Shown: positions 17,248 through 26,554, counted from the stretch's first letter. The stretch: DNA of 64,000 nt from Pseudomonas sp. v388 (GCF_003935425.1 NZ_RHQN01000008.1:124001-188000); one strand, 5' to 3'. Notes: generated by a model not told the origin, from the sequence alone. Numbers and translations: made by a program.

Positions 17248-19066
17248 ACGCTTGGAAGAAGCCCAGAACCCCATCGAGAACCACGGCATCATCGGCGACA
17301 TGCGCAGTGCGGCGCTGGTGGCGGACACCGGCAGCATCGACTTCTGCTGCTGGCCGGACTTTGACAGCCCGTCCATCTTCAGCGCCTTGCTCGACAGCAC
17401 TGATGCCGGGATCTTTCAGCTGGCGCCGGAGTTGCCCGACGCCCGTCGCCTGCAGATTTACCTCCCCGACACCAATGTTCTGCAAACCCGCTGGATCGGT
17501 GAACAGGCCGTGGTGGAAGTCACCGACCTGATGCCCATCGGCCAGGACGCCGATGACCTGCCGCGCCTGGTGCGCCGGGTGCAGGTTCAGGCCGGCAACG
17601 TGCGAATCCGCATGCGTTGTCGGGTGCGCCTGGATTACAACCGGGCGTCCACGGCCGCGCATCTGGATGGCGGCTCCGTGTGCTTCCAGGCCGCGGGGCA
17701 GCTGGGCATGCGGCTGTCAGGCAATACGGTGATGACCGTCGAAGACGGCACCGCCTGTGCCGACTTCGACCTCCAGCAAGGACAGACCGTCGAGTTCATC
17801 CTGGGCGGCGTGGATGATCCGCACGTGGCCGCCGGGCAATGTTCGCGTTACTACGATGACACCCTCAAATTCTGGCGTCAGTGGAGCCGGCAATCCCAGT
17901 ACCGTGGACGCTGGCGTGAAATGGTGATGCGCTCGGCCCTGGCGCTCAAACTGCTGACCTCGCGCAAACACGGCGGAATCATTGCCGCGGCCACCTATGG
18001 CCTGCCGGAAACCCGCGGCGGCGAGCGCAACTGGGACTATCGCTACACCTGGATCCGTGACGCCTCGTTCACGGTGTATGCCTTCATGCGCCTGGGTTAC
18101 ACCGGCGAGGCCAATGCCTACATGCGCTGGGTGCGCCGACGCCTCGACGACTGCTCCGGTGGCTGTGAAAAACTCGGCATTCTCTATTCCCTCGCTGGAC
18201 AACATGAACTGCCCGAGACCAATCTCGATCACCTCTCGGGCCACGGCGGCGCGCAGCCGGTACGCATCGGCAACGGCGCCTACGACCAGGTCCAGCTGGA
18301 CATCTATGGCGAATTGATGGACGCGGTGTACCTGTCCAACAAGTACGGCGAAGCGATTTCCCACGACGGCTGGACCCATGCGGTGCGCCAGGTGGATTAC
18401 GTCTGCGAGCACTGGAGCGATCGCGATGTGGGCATCTGGGAAAAACGCGGCGAGGACCAGCACTTCCTGCATTCGCGGCTGATGTGCTGGGTGGCGCTGG
18501 ACCGCGCCTTGCGTCTGGCGGCCAAACGCTCGCTGCCGGCGCCGTTCGAGCGCTGGGACAACGTGCGCCAGGCGATTCACGACGACATCTGGGAGCATTT
18601 CTGGAATGCCGAGCTGGGCCACTTCGTTCAGTACAAGGGCAGCCGTAGCCTGGACGCGGCGATGCTGTTGATGCCGCTGGTGCGCTTCGTCGGCGCCAGC
18701 GATCCCAAGTGGCTGGCGACCCTGGAAGCCATCGAGCACGCGCTGGTTCGCGACGGCATGGTTTACCGCTATCGCAACGACGACAGCCATGATGACGGGC
18801 TGGTGGGCGAAGAGGGTGCGTTCGTCGCCTGTTCGTTCTGGTACGTCGAGTGCCTGGCCCGCGCCGGGCAAGTCGAAAAGGCACAGCTGGAATTCGAGCA
18901 GTTGCTGCGCTACGCCAACCCGGTGGGGCTGTACGCCGAAGAGTTCGACTGTTACGGCCATCACTTGGGCAACACGCCTCAGGCACTGAGCCATCTGGCG
19001 CTGATCAGCGCCGCGACCTTCCTCAACCGTAAACTGGACGGCGGGGAAGGCCTGTGGCAGCCGTGA
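17240..19066 (+). CDS. Glycoside hydrolase family 15 protein (glucoamylase/trehalase-like)
   Basis: 608 residues. An N-terminal beta-sandwich with IIGDMRSAALVADTGSIDFCCWP precedes an (alpha/alpha)6 barrel. Conserved barrel blocks are NWDYRYTWIRDASF, GIWEKRGEDQHFLHS (likely general acid Glu in GIWE) and GEEGAFVACSFWYVE (likely base Glu in EEG). There is no signal peptide, so it acts in the cytoplasm on an alpha-linked glucoside such as trehalose or a maltodextrin. ATG 17240 sits 10 bp after GGAG; a GTG six bases earlier is also possible. It is coupled to the SDR gene. Confidence 0.9.
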   Translation: MVERLEEAQNPIENHGIIGDMRSAALVADTGSIDFCCWPDFDSPSIFSALLDSTDAGIFQLAPELPDARRLQIYLPDTNVLQTRWIGEQAVVEVTDLMPIGQDADDLPRLVRRVQVQAGNVRIRMRCRVRLDYNRASTAAHLDGGSVCFQAAGQLGMRLSGNTVMTVEDGTACADFDLQQGQTVEFILGGVDDPHVAAGQCSRYYDDTLKFWRQWSRQSQYRGRWREMVMRSALALKLLTSRKHGGIIAAATYGLPETRGGERNWDYRYTWIRDASFTVYAFMRLGYTGEANAYMRWVRRRLDDCSGGCEKLGILYSLAGQHELPETNLDHLSGHGGAQPVRIGNGAYDQVQLDIYGELMDAVYLSNKYGEAISHDGWTHAVRQVDYVCEHWSDRDVGIWEKRGEDQHFLHSRLMCWVALDRALRLAAKRSLPAPFERWDNVRQAIHDDIWEHFWNAELGHFVQYKGSRSLDAAMLLMPLVRFVGASDPKWLATLEAIEHALVRDGMVYRYRNDDSHDDGLVGEEGAFVACSFWYVECLARAGQVEKAQLEFEQLLRYANPVGLYAEEFDCYGHHLGNTPQALSHLALISAATFLNRKLDGGEGLWQP

Positions 19067-19075
19067 TGGGCGGGT

Positions 19076-20533
19076 TCATTTGGTGTGCAGGGCGTAGCCG
19101 AACTGAATGTCTTCGAGCTTGAAGTTTTCGGCGATCATCCCACAGAAACTCAGTCGCGCCAGGTACACGCCGGGGTTGCTGAGCCAGGCGCGCAGATCGG
19201 CGGTTTCGCCGCACATCACCAGTGTGCTGCCGCGCAACAGGCCCAGTGCCTGGCCCGCGCGCAGCGCGCCCATGGGCGTAGGGTCGGCGACGATTACCGA
19301 GCCTTCGGGCACCCCCCACTGGTAGGCGTGGACGAAACGCTGCGCCGAACGGTCGGGCAGCCACGGCACCATGACATAGCGAATGTCTTCGCGAAACGGC
19401 AGCGACTCCTTGTGGGTGGGCAGGTGCAGTTGGCCGCTCACGTACAGCGAATAGATCAGCACGATACTCAGCGGCCCGCTGAGCACCGAGGCGTTGAGCA
19501 AGCCGTTGGCCAGGGGTTTGCGCGGCAGCCACTTGCGCAGCTGCAGGACCCCGAGAATGCTGAACAGCGCAATGCCGGGCAGAAACAGGGTGAAACGGTC
19601 GAACACGTTGTAAGTCAGCGCAAACACCAGGTTCAGCACTGCGGCGCTCCACAGCAGGCGACGCAGGCGTCGTCCGGGCCTGATCAGCCCCAGCAGCTGC
19701 GGGCCGATCAGCGATGCCAGCAACACGCATACCGCATTCTTTTCATGCCAGAGCAGGTCCACGCGAAACAGGTTGCCGTACCAGTGGGCCGCCGCGGAGT
19801 CGCCCGCGATGTAGCGTCGGGCAATGTCCAGCGGCCCCAGGCCCGCCATCAGGTCGTTGATCAGCGCAGGGTAGGCGGTCAGGAAACCCATCAGGAACCC
19901 GGCCGCCGCGAGCCAGGTTTGCGTTTTGTACTGGACCAGCAACTGAACGTACAGCGGCAACAGCACCACGAAAGTCAGCGGGTCCGTCGAGGCACCCAGG
20001 CCGGTCAGCAGGCCGATCGACAACAGGGTGCGACGTGCGCTCAGGTGCGCGCTCCAGGCGCAGTACACCCAGTACGCCAGCAGCATGAGCAAGGTGTGCA
20101 GCAGGTAGATCTCGGCCTTGGTCGAGACCCAGAACACCGCGTGGGACAGCAGCGTGGCGGCCGCGGCCAGAAGCGCCTGGCGCGGAGTTGCGCCCACGCT
20201 GATGGCCAGTTGTACCACCAGCCAGGCCAGCGGTATCAGCAACAGGGAATTGAGCAGGCCCAGGACGCGGGAGCCGAACAGTGTCTGGATCGCGGTGGTG
20301 AGCAGGTGATAAAGCGGATGATCCAGCGGTCCGAGGGATTCGCTGAGCAACCGGCCGCTGGCTGCATTGGCCAGCAGCGCGCCGTTATCGCCCCATTGAA
20401 TCGGGCCGCTGGAGGCAATGGAGCTGGACAGCACGGCAGCGATCACCAGCAGCAAGGGAATCAGGATCGATGACCCGCGCGGCCGCTCTGCGGTCGTGGG
20501 TGCAATGGAAGGTGGATTGATCACATGCCGCAT
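19076..20533 (-). CDS. Polytopic membrane protein, DUF2723/GT39-like
   Basis: 485 residues with about ten membrane spans. The first periplasmic loop contains GDNGALLANAASGRL and LGPLDHPLYHLL, the acidic plus HP pattern of protein O-mannosyltransferase-like DUF2723 proteins. A soluble C-terminal domain of about 110 residues follows (from DIRYVMVPWLPDRS). It may transfer a lipid-linked sugar, but this is inference. The start was set at 20533 because AAGGAG lies 9 bp upstream; the frame is open to 20581. It is divergent from norR and convergent with the GH15 gene. Confidence 0.75.
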   Translation of the reverse strand: MRHVINPPSIAPTTAERPRGSSILIPLLLVIAAVLSSSIASSGPIQWGDNGALLANAASGRLLSESLGPLDHPLYHLLTTAIQTLFGSRVLGLLNSLLLIPLAWLVVQLAISVGATPRQALLAAAATLLSHAVFWVSTKAEIYLLHTLLMLLAYWVYCAWSAHLSARRTLLSIGLLTGLGASTDPLTFVVLLPLYVQLLVQYKTQTWLAAAGFLMGFLTAYPALINDLMAGLGPLDIARRYIAGDSAAAHWYGNLFRVDLLWHEKNAVCVLLASLIGPQLLGLIRPGRRLRRLLWSAAVLNLVFALTYNVFDRFTLFLPGIALFSILGVLQLRKWLPRKPLANGLLNASVLSGPLSIVLIYSLYVSGQLHLPTHKESLPFREDIRYVMVPWLPDRSAQRFVHAYQWGVPEGSVIVADPTPMGALRAGQALGLLRGSTLVMCGETADLRAWLSNPGVYLARLSFCGMIAENFKLEDIQFGYALHTK

Positions 20534-20763
20534 GCCGCGCCGCTCCTTAGGGTGTGTAACGTCCACTTCGCAACGGAACACACTATGGAACGAAACTGGA
20601 CATTCGCCTCTTGAATAAAAACTAACGGCAGAGCGAGAGGTGCCGGGTGGCTGGCGTCAGTGGTTGATCGTGTTTTTCGGGTCTCATCGAAAAGTTCTAC
20701 TACTTGGGCCAGCTCCTACAGCTTTGCGCGGCCGGAAAGATCTACCGGTCTCTTGGCAGCCTG

Positions 20764-20774
20764 GTCATAATGAC
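20764..20774. promoter_or_regulatory. Possible NorR box, GT-N7-AC
   Basis: GTCATAATGAC is a palindrome fitting the GT-(N7)-AC core of NorR enhancer sites. It is 31 bp upstream of the norR ATG. Known NorR-activated promoters have three such sites and I see only this one, so it may serve autoregulation, or be chance. Confidence 0.4.
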
Positions 20775-20805
20775 CCCCTTTCATACCGTCCCATCCGGAG
20801 TCGCA

Positions 20806-22356
20806 ATGACCCATCCGCTGCTGCTGGAACTGGTGCCGTTGGTGGCGGACCTGTCCCGCGATCTGCCTGACGAAGAACGCTATCGCCGCTTGCTCGAATC
20901 CTTGCGCCAGATGCTGCCCTGCGATGCGGCGGCGCTGCTCAAGCTTGAAGATGAGGTACTGATTCCGCTGGCCGTGGACGGATTGAGCCCCGACACCCTG
21001 GGCCGTCGGTTTCGCGTTCAGGAACATCCGCGCTTCAGGATCCTGCTGGAGAGCGCAGGGCCGGTCAGGTTCTGCGCCGACAGTGAACTGCCTGACCCTT
21101 ACGACGGCCTGGTCGAAGGCCATGGCCAGCTGGAGGTTCACGACTGCCTGGGCTGTGCGCTGTATTTCCAGGAACGTCCCTGGGGGCTGATCACCCTCGA
21201 TTCCCTGGACCCGGCGAGCTTCGGCAGTGTCGACCTGGACAGCCTGCAGGCGTTCGCCGGCCTGGCGGCGGCCACCGTCATGGCCAGTGAGCGCATAAAA
21301 CAGCTGGCGCGGGGGTTCGAAGACCAGCGCCAGCTTGCCGAAGTCTATAAACGCGCTGCCGGCGGGCGTGCCCCGCGTGAGTTGATCGGCCAGAGCGCGG
21401 TACACAAACGGTTGTTGCAGGAAATCCAGCTGGTCGGCAACAGCCCGTTGACAGTTCTGGTGACCGGCGAAACCGGCGTCGGCAAGGAACTGGTCGCCGA
21501 GTCCATCCACCTGCATTCGCCACGGGCGCACAAGCCGTTGATCAGCCTCAACTGCGCGGCGCTGCCGGAAACCCTGGTGGAAAGCGAGCTGTTCGGCCAC
21601 GTCAAGGGCGCATTTTCCGGCGCGGTCAACGGACGCAGCGGCAAGTTCGAGCTGGCCGATGGCGGCACCCTGTTTCTCGATGAGGTGGGCGAACTGCCGC
21701 TGCCGGTGCAGTCGAAACTGCTCAGGGTGCTGCAGAGCGGTCAGTTGCAGAGGGTCGGCTCGGATCAGGAGCACCGGGTGGACGTGCGCATCATCGCCGC
21801 CACCAATCGCGACCTGGCCGAGGAAGTACGGGCCGGGCGGTTCCGCGCCGACCTCTATCATCGCCTCAGCGTCTATCCATTGCAGGTGCCGCCGTTGCGT
21901 GAGCGAGGCCGCGATGTACTGGTGCTGGCCGGCTACTTTCTGGAGGAAAATCGCTTGCGCATGGGGCTGCGCAGCCTGCGTCTGAACGGCGAGGCGCAGA
22001 AGCTGCTGCTCAGCCACAACTGGCCCGGTAACGTGCGCGAGCTGGAACACTTGATCAGCCGGGCCGTGCTCAAGAGCCTGGCCGCACAACCTCAGCGACC
22101 ACGTATCCTGACCATCGAAGCGCAGGCGCTGGGCCTTGACGAGGTCGTAGCTACCGCGACGCCAAGCGCAGTCCAGGCACCGGTAGTGGCGTTGCAGCCG
22201 GGGGAAGGGCTCAAAGAGGCAGTCGACGCCTATCAACGCGCCCTGATCGTCGATGCGCTGGAAAAGCACCAGGGTAAATGGAGCGAAGCCGCCAGGGCGT
22301 TGGGTGTCGACCGGGCCAACCTGAACCGCCTCGCCAGGCGTTTGGGGATTCGATAA
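20806..22356 (+). CDS. norR: NorR-type nitric-oxide-sensing sigma54 activator
   Basis: 516 residues, compared with 504 in E. coli NorR. The N-terminal GAF domain (1-170) retains the iron-site block DSELPDPYDGL and the histidine of VHDCLG. The AAA+ domain has Walker A GETGVGKE, Walker B GGTLFLDEVGEL and R-finger region FRADLYHRL. The C-terminal Fis-like helix-turn-helix has EAARALGVDRANLNRLARRL. The sigma54 contact loop reads GAFSGA instead of GAFTGA. ATG 20806 follows CCGGAG at good spacing. No hmp, norVW or norCB gene lies in the window, so its target is elsewhere. Confidence 0.92.
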   Translation: MTHPLLLELVPLVADLSRDLPDEERYRRLLESLRQMLPCDAAALLKLEDEVLIPLAVDGLSPDTLGRRFRVQEHPRFRILLESAGPVRFCADSELPDPYDGLVEGHGQLEVHDCLGCALYFQERPWGLITLDSLDPASFGSVDLDSLQAFAGLAAATVMASERIKQLARGFEDQRQLAEVYKRAAGGRAPRELIGQSAVHKRLLQEIQLVGNSPLTVLVTGETGVGKELVAESIHLHSPRAHKPLISLNCAALPETLVESELFGHVKGAFSGAVNGRSGKFELADGGTLFLDEVGELPLPVQSKLLRVLQSGQLQRVGSDQEHRVDVRIIAATNRDLAEEVRAGRFRADLYHRLSVYPLQVPPLRERGRDVLVLAGYFLEENRLRMGLRSLRLNGEAQKLLLSHNWPGNVRELEHLISRAVLKSLAAQPQRPRILTIEAQALGLDEVVATATPSAVQAPVVALQPGEGLKEAVDAYQRALIVDALEKHQGKWSEAARALGVDRANLNRLARRLGIR

Positions 22357-22371
22357 ACAGCATCGCCGTCC

Positions 22372-22462
22372 TGTAGGAGCGAGCCTGCTGGCGGAGACAT
22401 CGGTTCTGCCGCTAAAGAGGCTTCGAGTGGCCTGGCGCCTTCGCGCGCAAGCTCGCTCCTGC
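22372..22462. repeat. REP pair (Pseudomonas GTAGGAGCGAGC type)
   Basis: Two inverted copies: TGTAGGAGCGAGCCTGCTGGCG at the left and the reverse complement of GTGCAGGAGCGAGCTTGCGCG at the right, about 45 bp apart. This is the usual head-to-head arrangement of Pseudomonas intergenic REP elements. It lies directly downstream of norR. Confidence 0.8.
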
Positions 22463-22589
22463 ACATTCAGTGTGTTCGTAATCGAGTAGAAGCAAGCTTG
22501 TTGAACATTGTCAGACAAAAAGACTGAATTATTTGCCTTCGTCAGGGGTCGGTTATTGTCTCGTCACCGAAAAAAAGGCTCAGCCTTCA

Positions 22590-22814
22590 ATGGCCCTCCC
22601 CAAACACTTCCGCATCGATTACCTGCTCAACGGCGCCTTCAAGACGTTTTATATCCGGGCCGAACACATGGACGGTGCCAATGCCTGGCACCATGCCAGT
22701 GTCGATGCCGGTCTGGCGCGGATCCCCAAATACCGGACGGAAAGGGTCCCCATGGTCACCCAGCCCAGTGCCGAGCAATACGGCATCAGCGATGTGGAGT
22801 GGGCCCAGGCCTGA
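22590..22814 (+). CDS. Small hypothetical protein (DUF6555-like)
   Basis: 74 residues, starting MALPKHFRIDYLLNG. The protein appears to form a small alpha/beta domain with FYIRAEHMDGANAWHHASVDAGLARIP and ends ISDVEWAQA. The frame is open 57 bp upstream, but the internal ATG gives the natural N-terminus. Similar short proteins are common in Pseudomonas with no known role; the DUF6555 assignment is from memory and tentative. It precedes the MFS gene by 30 bp on the same strand. Confidence 0.65.
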   Translation: MALPKHFRIDYLLNGAFKTFYIRAEHMDGANAWHHASVDAGLARIPKYRTERVPMVTQPSAEQYGISDVEWAQA

Positions 22815-22844
22815 TCCTGAACCTGCCCAGAGGATTTTCCGGCC

Positions 22845-24302
22845 ATGACGTCCATCCCGCCGATTCAGCAGGGTGCCGTGTTTGAGACCGATCTGCCGGC
22901 GCGCCTGGACCGCTTGCCGTGGGGCCGCTTTCATACGTTGCTGGTGATCGCGCTGGGCATCACCTGGCTGCTCGACGGGCTGGAAGTGACGCTGGCCGGC
23001 TCCGTGGCCGGCGCCTTGAAAAACAGCCCGGCGCTGAACCTGTCCAACAGTGACATTGGCCTGGCCGGAGCGGTGTATATCGCTGGCGCAGTGCTGGGCG
23101 CGTTGTTCTTTGGCTGGCTCACGGACCGTCTCGGACGCCGCAAACTGTTTTTCATCACCTTGCTGCTGTACGTCGGCGCAACCGCGGCGACGGCGTTTTC
23201 CTTCAATGTCTGGAGCTTCATGTTGTTTCGCTTCCTGACCGGCATGGGCATCGGCGGCGAGTACACAGCGATCAATTCGACCATCCAGGAATTCACCCCC
23301 GCACGCTATCGCGGCTGGGTCGACCTGAGCATCAATGGCACCTTCTGGCTGGGCGCGGCGTTGGGCGCCGGCGGTTCGATCCTGTTGCTCGACCCGCAAT
23401 GGATTGGCGGCGAGCTTGGCTGGCGCCTGTGCTTCGGCATCGGCGCCGCCCTGGGCCTGTTGATCCTGTTGATGCGCCTGTGGCTGCCGGAAAGCCCGCG
23501 CTGGCTGCTGATCCACGGCCGTACCGAGGAAGCCACGCGCATCGTCGAGCGGATCGAGGCCGATTTGCGCCGGCAGGGCCACGTGCTGACCGAGCCGCAG
23601 GGCAGACCGCTGCGCCTGCATGCCCGGGATCACACACCGCTCAAGGAAATTGTCGACACGCTGTTCCGCACCTTCCGCCAGCGTTCGCTGGTGGGCCTGA
23701 CGCTGCTGACGGCGCAGGCTTTTTTCTACAACGCGATCTTCTTCACCTACGCCCTGGTGCTGACCGATTTCTACGCAGTGCCTGCCGAACAGGTTGGCTG
23801 GTACGTGCTGCCGCTGGCATTGGGTAATTTCTGCGGGCCGTTGCTGCTCGGCCGACTGTTCGATGTGATCGGCAGGCGGGTGATGATCAGCCTGACCTAC
23901 GGCTTGTCCGGCGTGCTGCTGGCGATCAGCGGCTATTTGTTCGAGCAGGGCGCTCTGGATGTAACGCAGCAGGCGATGGCCTGGATGGTGATTTTCTTTT
24001 TCGCGTCCGCCGCGGCCAGTTCCGCCTACCTGACGGTGGCCGAGACCTTTCCACTGGAAATCCGCGCGCTGGCCATTGCCGTGTTCTACGCATTCGGCAC
24101 TGGCCTTGGCGGCATCATCGGCCCGACTCTGTTCGGGCAACTGATCGAGACCCAGGACAGGGGCAATGTGCAGATCGGCTATCTGATCGGGGCAGGGCTG
24201 ATGATATTCGCCGCCGCCGTACAGGCGCGCTGGGGCGTGGCATCGGAGCGCAAGTCGCTGGAGCAGGTCGCAAGGCCGTTGTCGCAAGCGGGGGACGACT
24301 AG
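22845..24302 (+). CDS. Major facilitator superfamily transporter
   Basis: 485 residues, 12 predicted spans. The loop 2-3 signature GWLTDRLGRRK and the span-4 motif RFLTGMGIGGEY place it in the MFS sugar/aromatic-acid porter group, with a long central cytoplasmic loop (residues 210-260). It is an inner-membrane proton-linked carrier. The substrate is not deducible, since no catabolic genes adjoin it. Its ribosome site is AGAGGA at 11 bp. The stop is 9 bp from the convergent small gene. Confidence 0.88.
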   Translation: MTSIPPIQQGAVFETDLPARLDRLPWGRFHTLLVIALGITWLLDGLEVTLAGSVAGALKNSPALNLSNSDIGLAGAVYIAGAVLGALFFGWLTDRLGRRKLFFITLLLYVGATAATAFSFNVWSFMLFRFLTGMGIGGEYTAINSTIQEFTPARYRGWVDLSINGTFWLGAALGAGGSILLLDPQWIGGELGWRLCFGIGAALGLLILLMRLWLPESPRWLLIHGRTEEATRIVERIEADLRRQGHVLTEPQGRPLRLHARDHTPLKEIVDTLFRTFRQRSLVGLTLLTAQAFFYNAIFFTYALVLTDFYAVPAEQVGWYVLPLALGNFCGPLLLGRLFDVIGRRVMISLTYGLSGVLLAISGYLFEQGALDVTQQAMAWMVIFFFASAAASSAYLTVAETFPLEIRALAIAVFYAFGTGLGGIIGPTLFGQLIETQDRGNVQIGYLIGAGLMIFAAAVQARWGVASERKSLEQVARPLSQAGDD

Positions 24303-24311
24303 TCGCGGCTG

Positions 24312-24512
24312 CTACTTTTTGAAGACCTGGCGCAGATCATTGGCCGAAGCCTGGAGGCCCTGGATGCGTGCATTCACATCTTGCGCATCGATGATCCGAG
24401 ACGAATGTTGCAGGTAGCGCATATGACCGGCGAGGTTTCGCGACACTCGCTCCAGATCGTCGGCGGTGCGCTTCAGGTAATCCTGCATGTCTTTGAGTGG
24501 TTCAAGCTGCAC
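24312..24512 (-). CDS. Small helical hypothetical protein
   Basis: 66 residues, almost wholly helical with heptad-like spacing (YLKRTADDLERVSRNLAGHMRYL ... QGLQASANDLRQVFKK). GTG is taken as start because GAGGAA lies 5 bp upstream; ATG 24488 is the alternative. It resembles the 77-residue protein at 50315-50548 in layout (LK-x-TA-x2-LE near the start, a central (I/V)D, then a second helix), so the two may be distant paralogues. Function unknown. Confidence 0.6.
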   Translation of the reverse strand: MQLEPLKDMQDYLKRTADDLERVSRNLAGHMRYLQHSSRIIDAQDVNARIQGLQASANDLRQVFKK

Positions 24513-24723
24513 TGCCGTTCCTCAGTAAGTCGCCTCCCGGTGGCGTGATGGGGCTGCTCCTTGACTGTCTGAAAGCATTATCGGCCGTGATGGCACTTTG
24601 CTTCAATTTATTTGTCGCGGTGCCACGCGGCATTCGGTCGCGCACTGGGTGATTTCCTTCAATACCGGCTCAAACCGGCTCTTTACCCTGATCAGGTCAA
24701 TCCATCCTGTATCAGAGGTTCCC

Positions 24724-25311
24724 ATGAGTCTGTTCATCTCCATGGCGGCATTTGCCCTGGCGTCATCCATTACGCCGGGGCCGGTCAATCTGGTCGCGCT
24801 CAGCGCCGGCGCACGCTTTGGTTTCTGGCCGAGCATGCGCCATGTGCTCGGTGCCACCCTGGGTTTTACCTTGCTGCTGGTGCTGATTGGCCTGGGCCTG
24901 CATGAAACCCTGCGCCAGTGGCCGTTCCTGACCCGGCTGATCCAGTGGGCCGGCGTCGCGTTCCTGTTGTACATGGCCTGGCAGCTGGCGGCTGATGATG
25001 GGCGGCTGAATGTCAATCAGCAGGGCAAACGGCCGTCCATGCTGTACGGCGCACTGATGCAGTGGCTCAACCCCAAGGCCTGGCTGGCGTCGATTGCGGG
25101 CATGGGTGTATTCGTGGCCAATAGCGAAGCCCGGCTGGTCTGGCAGTTTTCGGCGATTTATTGCGTGGTCTGCTATGCGTCGCTGGGTTGCTGGGCCTAC
25201 GCAGGCAGCTTTTTCAGCCATTACCTGCGCAGCGCGGCGGGCGTGCGGCGGTTCAATCGGACCATGGCGGCCTTGCTGGCCGGCTGCGCGTTGTATCTGC
25301 TGCTGGGCTGA
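24724..25311 (+). CDS. LysE-family exporter
   Basis: 195 residues, about six spans. The start region MSLFISMAAFALASSITPGPVNLVAL contains the ITPGP motif of LysE/RhtB exporters. NPKAWLASI in the middle is a second family block. It exports an amino acid or analogue across the inner membrane. The frame is open upstream, but GAGGTT precedes ATG 24724. It faces an AraC regulator tail to tail with 2 bp between stops. Confidence 0.9.
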   Translation: MSLFISMAAFALASSITPGPVNLVALSAGARFGFWPSMRHVLGATLGFTLLLVLIGLGLHETLRQWPFLTRLIQWAGVAFLLYMAWQLAADDGRLNVNQQGKRPSMLYGALMQWLNPKAWLASIAGMGVFVANSEARLVWQFSAIYCVVCYASLGCWAYAGSFFSHYLRSAAGVRRFNRTMAALLAGCALYLLLG

Positions 25312-25313
25312 AC

Positions 25314-26147
25314 TCAGAGCCGATACTGGCCCGGCGTGGCGGCCAAGTGTTTCTTGAACTCGCGCTGCAAATGCGCCTGATCGGCAAAACCCGTCTCATG
25401 GGCCACGTCGGCAATCAATCGGCCTTGCTTGAGCTGGTTGCGGGCGTGCTGGATACGCCGGTTGATCAGGTAAGCGTGGGGCGTCATGTGATAGCGCTGT
25501 TCAAAGGCGCGGATCAGATACGAAGCCGACAGGCTGGCCGCTGCACAAATATCGTCCAGCCTGATGGGTTCACTGAAATGCTCGTCGATGAACCGGGCGG
25601 CCTGCGCAACGCGATGCAGCGGCTTGTCGAGGGCATGCGGCGCGCTGCCCAGCACCTGTTGCAGCAAGGTGAAGAACGACAGGGCGGTGCACTGCTTGTG
25701 CAGTGTGTCCTGATCCGGGTCGATCAAGGTCCGGTACAAGTCCACCAGGCCCGAATACAGCGCCGGATCGGTACTGGCCGTAGCGGCCAGCGGCTGGAAA
25801 CCGCAACCGGGCTGCTGCAGCAACTCGGCCTGGCGTTCACCCAGCCACTGGCTGTTGACGTAAAGCATCAGGTACGACCAGGGTTGGTCGGCGATGGGAT
25901 TACAGGCGTGAACGGCGCCGGGATTCATCAGCACCACGGTGCCCTGGCTGACGGTTTGCGAGGTCTTTTCGTGCAGATAGGTGCTGGTCCCGGCGGTGAT
26001 GGCGCCGATGGAAAACACTTCATGGGAATGCCGTGCGTAACACAGCTTGCGCCCATCCTCTACCGAGCGCGCCTCGATGAACGGCAAGCGTTCGTCACGC
26101 CAGAAGAACGGCGTGACGGGAGTGGGGTGGCGATTGATGCGGTCCAT
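25314..26147 (-). CDS. AraC-family transcriptional regulator
   Basis: 277 residues. An N-terminal cupin-like sensor domain (HSHEVFSIGAITAGTS, VVLMNPGAVHACNP) precedes two C-terminal helix-turn-helix units with IRLDDICAAASLSASYLIRAFEQ and IADVAHETGFADQAHLQREFKKH. This is the AraC type that binds small molecules and often regulates an adjacent LysE exporter. A TTG at 26192 extends the frame, but ATG 26147 has GGGA upstream. The convergent LysE gene is a likely partner. Confidence 0.9.
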   Translation of the reverse strand: MDRINRHPTPVTPFFWRDERLPFIEARSVEDGRKLCYARHSHEVFSIGAITAGTSTYLHEKTSQTVSQGTVVLMNPGAVHACNPIADQPWSYLMLYVNSQWLGERQAELLQQPGCGFQPLAATASTDPALYSGLVDLYRTLIDPDQDTLHKQCTALSFFTLLQQVLGSAPHALDKPLHRVAQAARFIDEHFSEPIRLDDICAAASLSASYLIRAFEQRYHMTPHAYLINRRIQHARNQLKQGRLIADVAHETGFADQAHLQREFKKHLAATPGQYRL

Positions 26148-26198
26148 GCGAACGTCCCGGTGGCTGAGCCATAAGACTAGCGCATTTGCCAAAACTTC

Positions 26199-26232
26199 TG
26201 TGGGAGCGGACCGGGCGGCGCTCCGCTCCTGC
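26199..26232. repeat. Degenerate REP element
   Basis: TGTGGGAGCGG ... CCGCTCCTGC forms a stem around a GC-rich centre. It is a single imperfect REP unit between the AraC and RcnB-like genes. Confidence 0.6.
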
Positions 26233-26245
26233 TAAGAGGGTTTTA

Positions 26246-26554
26246 TTACTTGGGGGCAGGCACGATATCCACGATCTGGCCGTTCACTTTCTGGAAGCGC
26301 ACGTATTTGTCGTTGATCTGAATCCATTCGCTTTCCTTGGCCGGCTCTTTCAGGCCTTTGGCTTTCCAGTCCTTGATGCTGGAATCGCTGCGGCGAAACT
26401 GCTCAGGCACGCGGGAACCCAGTTCCAGTTCGTGCTGGTTGTACTGCGATTCCTCGACCTTGGGCTCGGGCTTCTCGTCGGCGTGCACGGGCAGAGTGAC
26501 AACCGAGAAGCAGCCGATCAGGGACATGCAGGCGATCAACGATTTGCTATTCAT
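26246..26554 (-). CDS. RcnB-like small periplasmic protein
   Basis: 102 residues with a Sec signal peptide (KSLIACMSLIGCFSVVTLPVHA). The mature part ends with the RcnB-family pattern: a DWKAKGLKEP turn, then EWIQINDKYVRFQKVNGQIVDIV. RcnB of E. coli modulates Ni/Co efflux, but most relatives are uncharacterised and no efflux gene is near. ATG 26554 is backed by ACGGAGTC. Upstream codons in the frame are not signal-like. Confidence 0.75.
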   Translation of the reverse strand: MNSKSLIACMSLIGCFSVVTLPVHADEKPEPKVEESQYNQHELELGSRVPEQFRRSDSSIKDWKAKGLKEPAKESEWIQINDKYVRFQKVNGQIVDIVPAPK

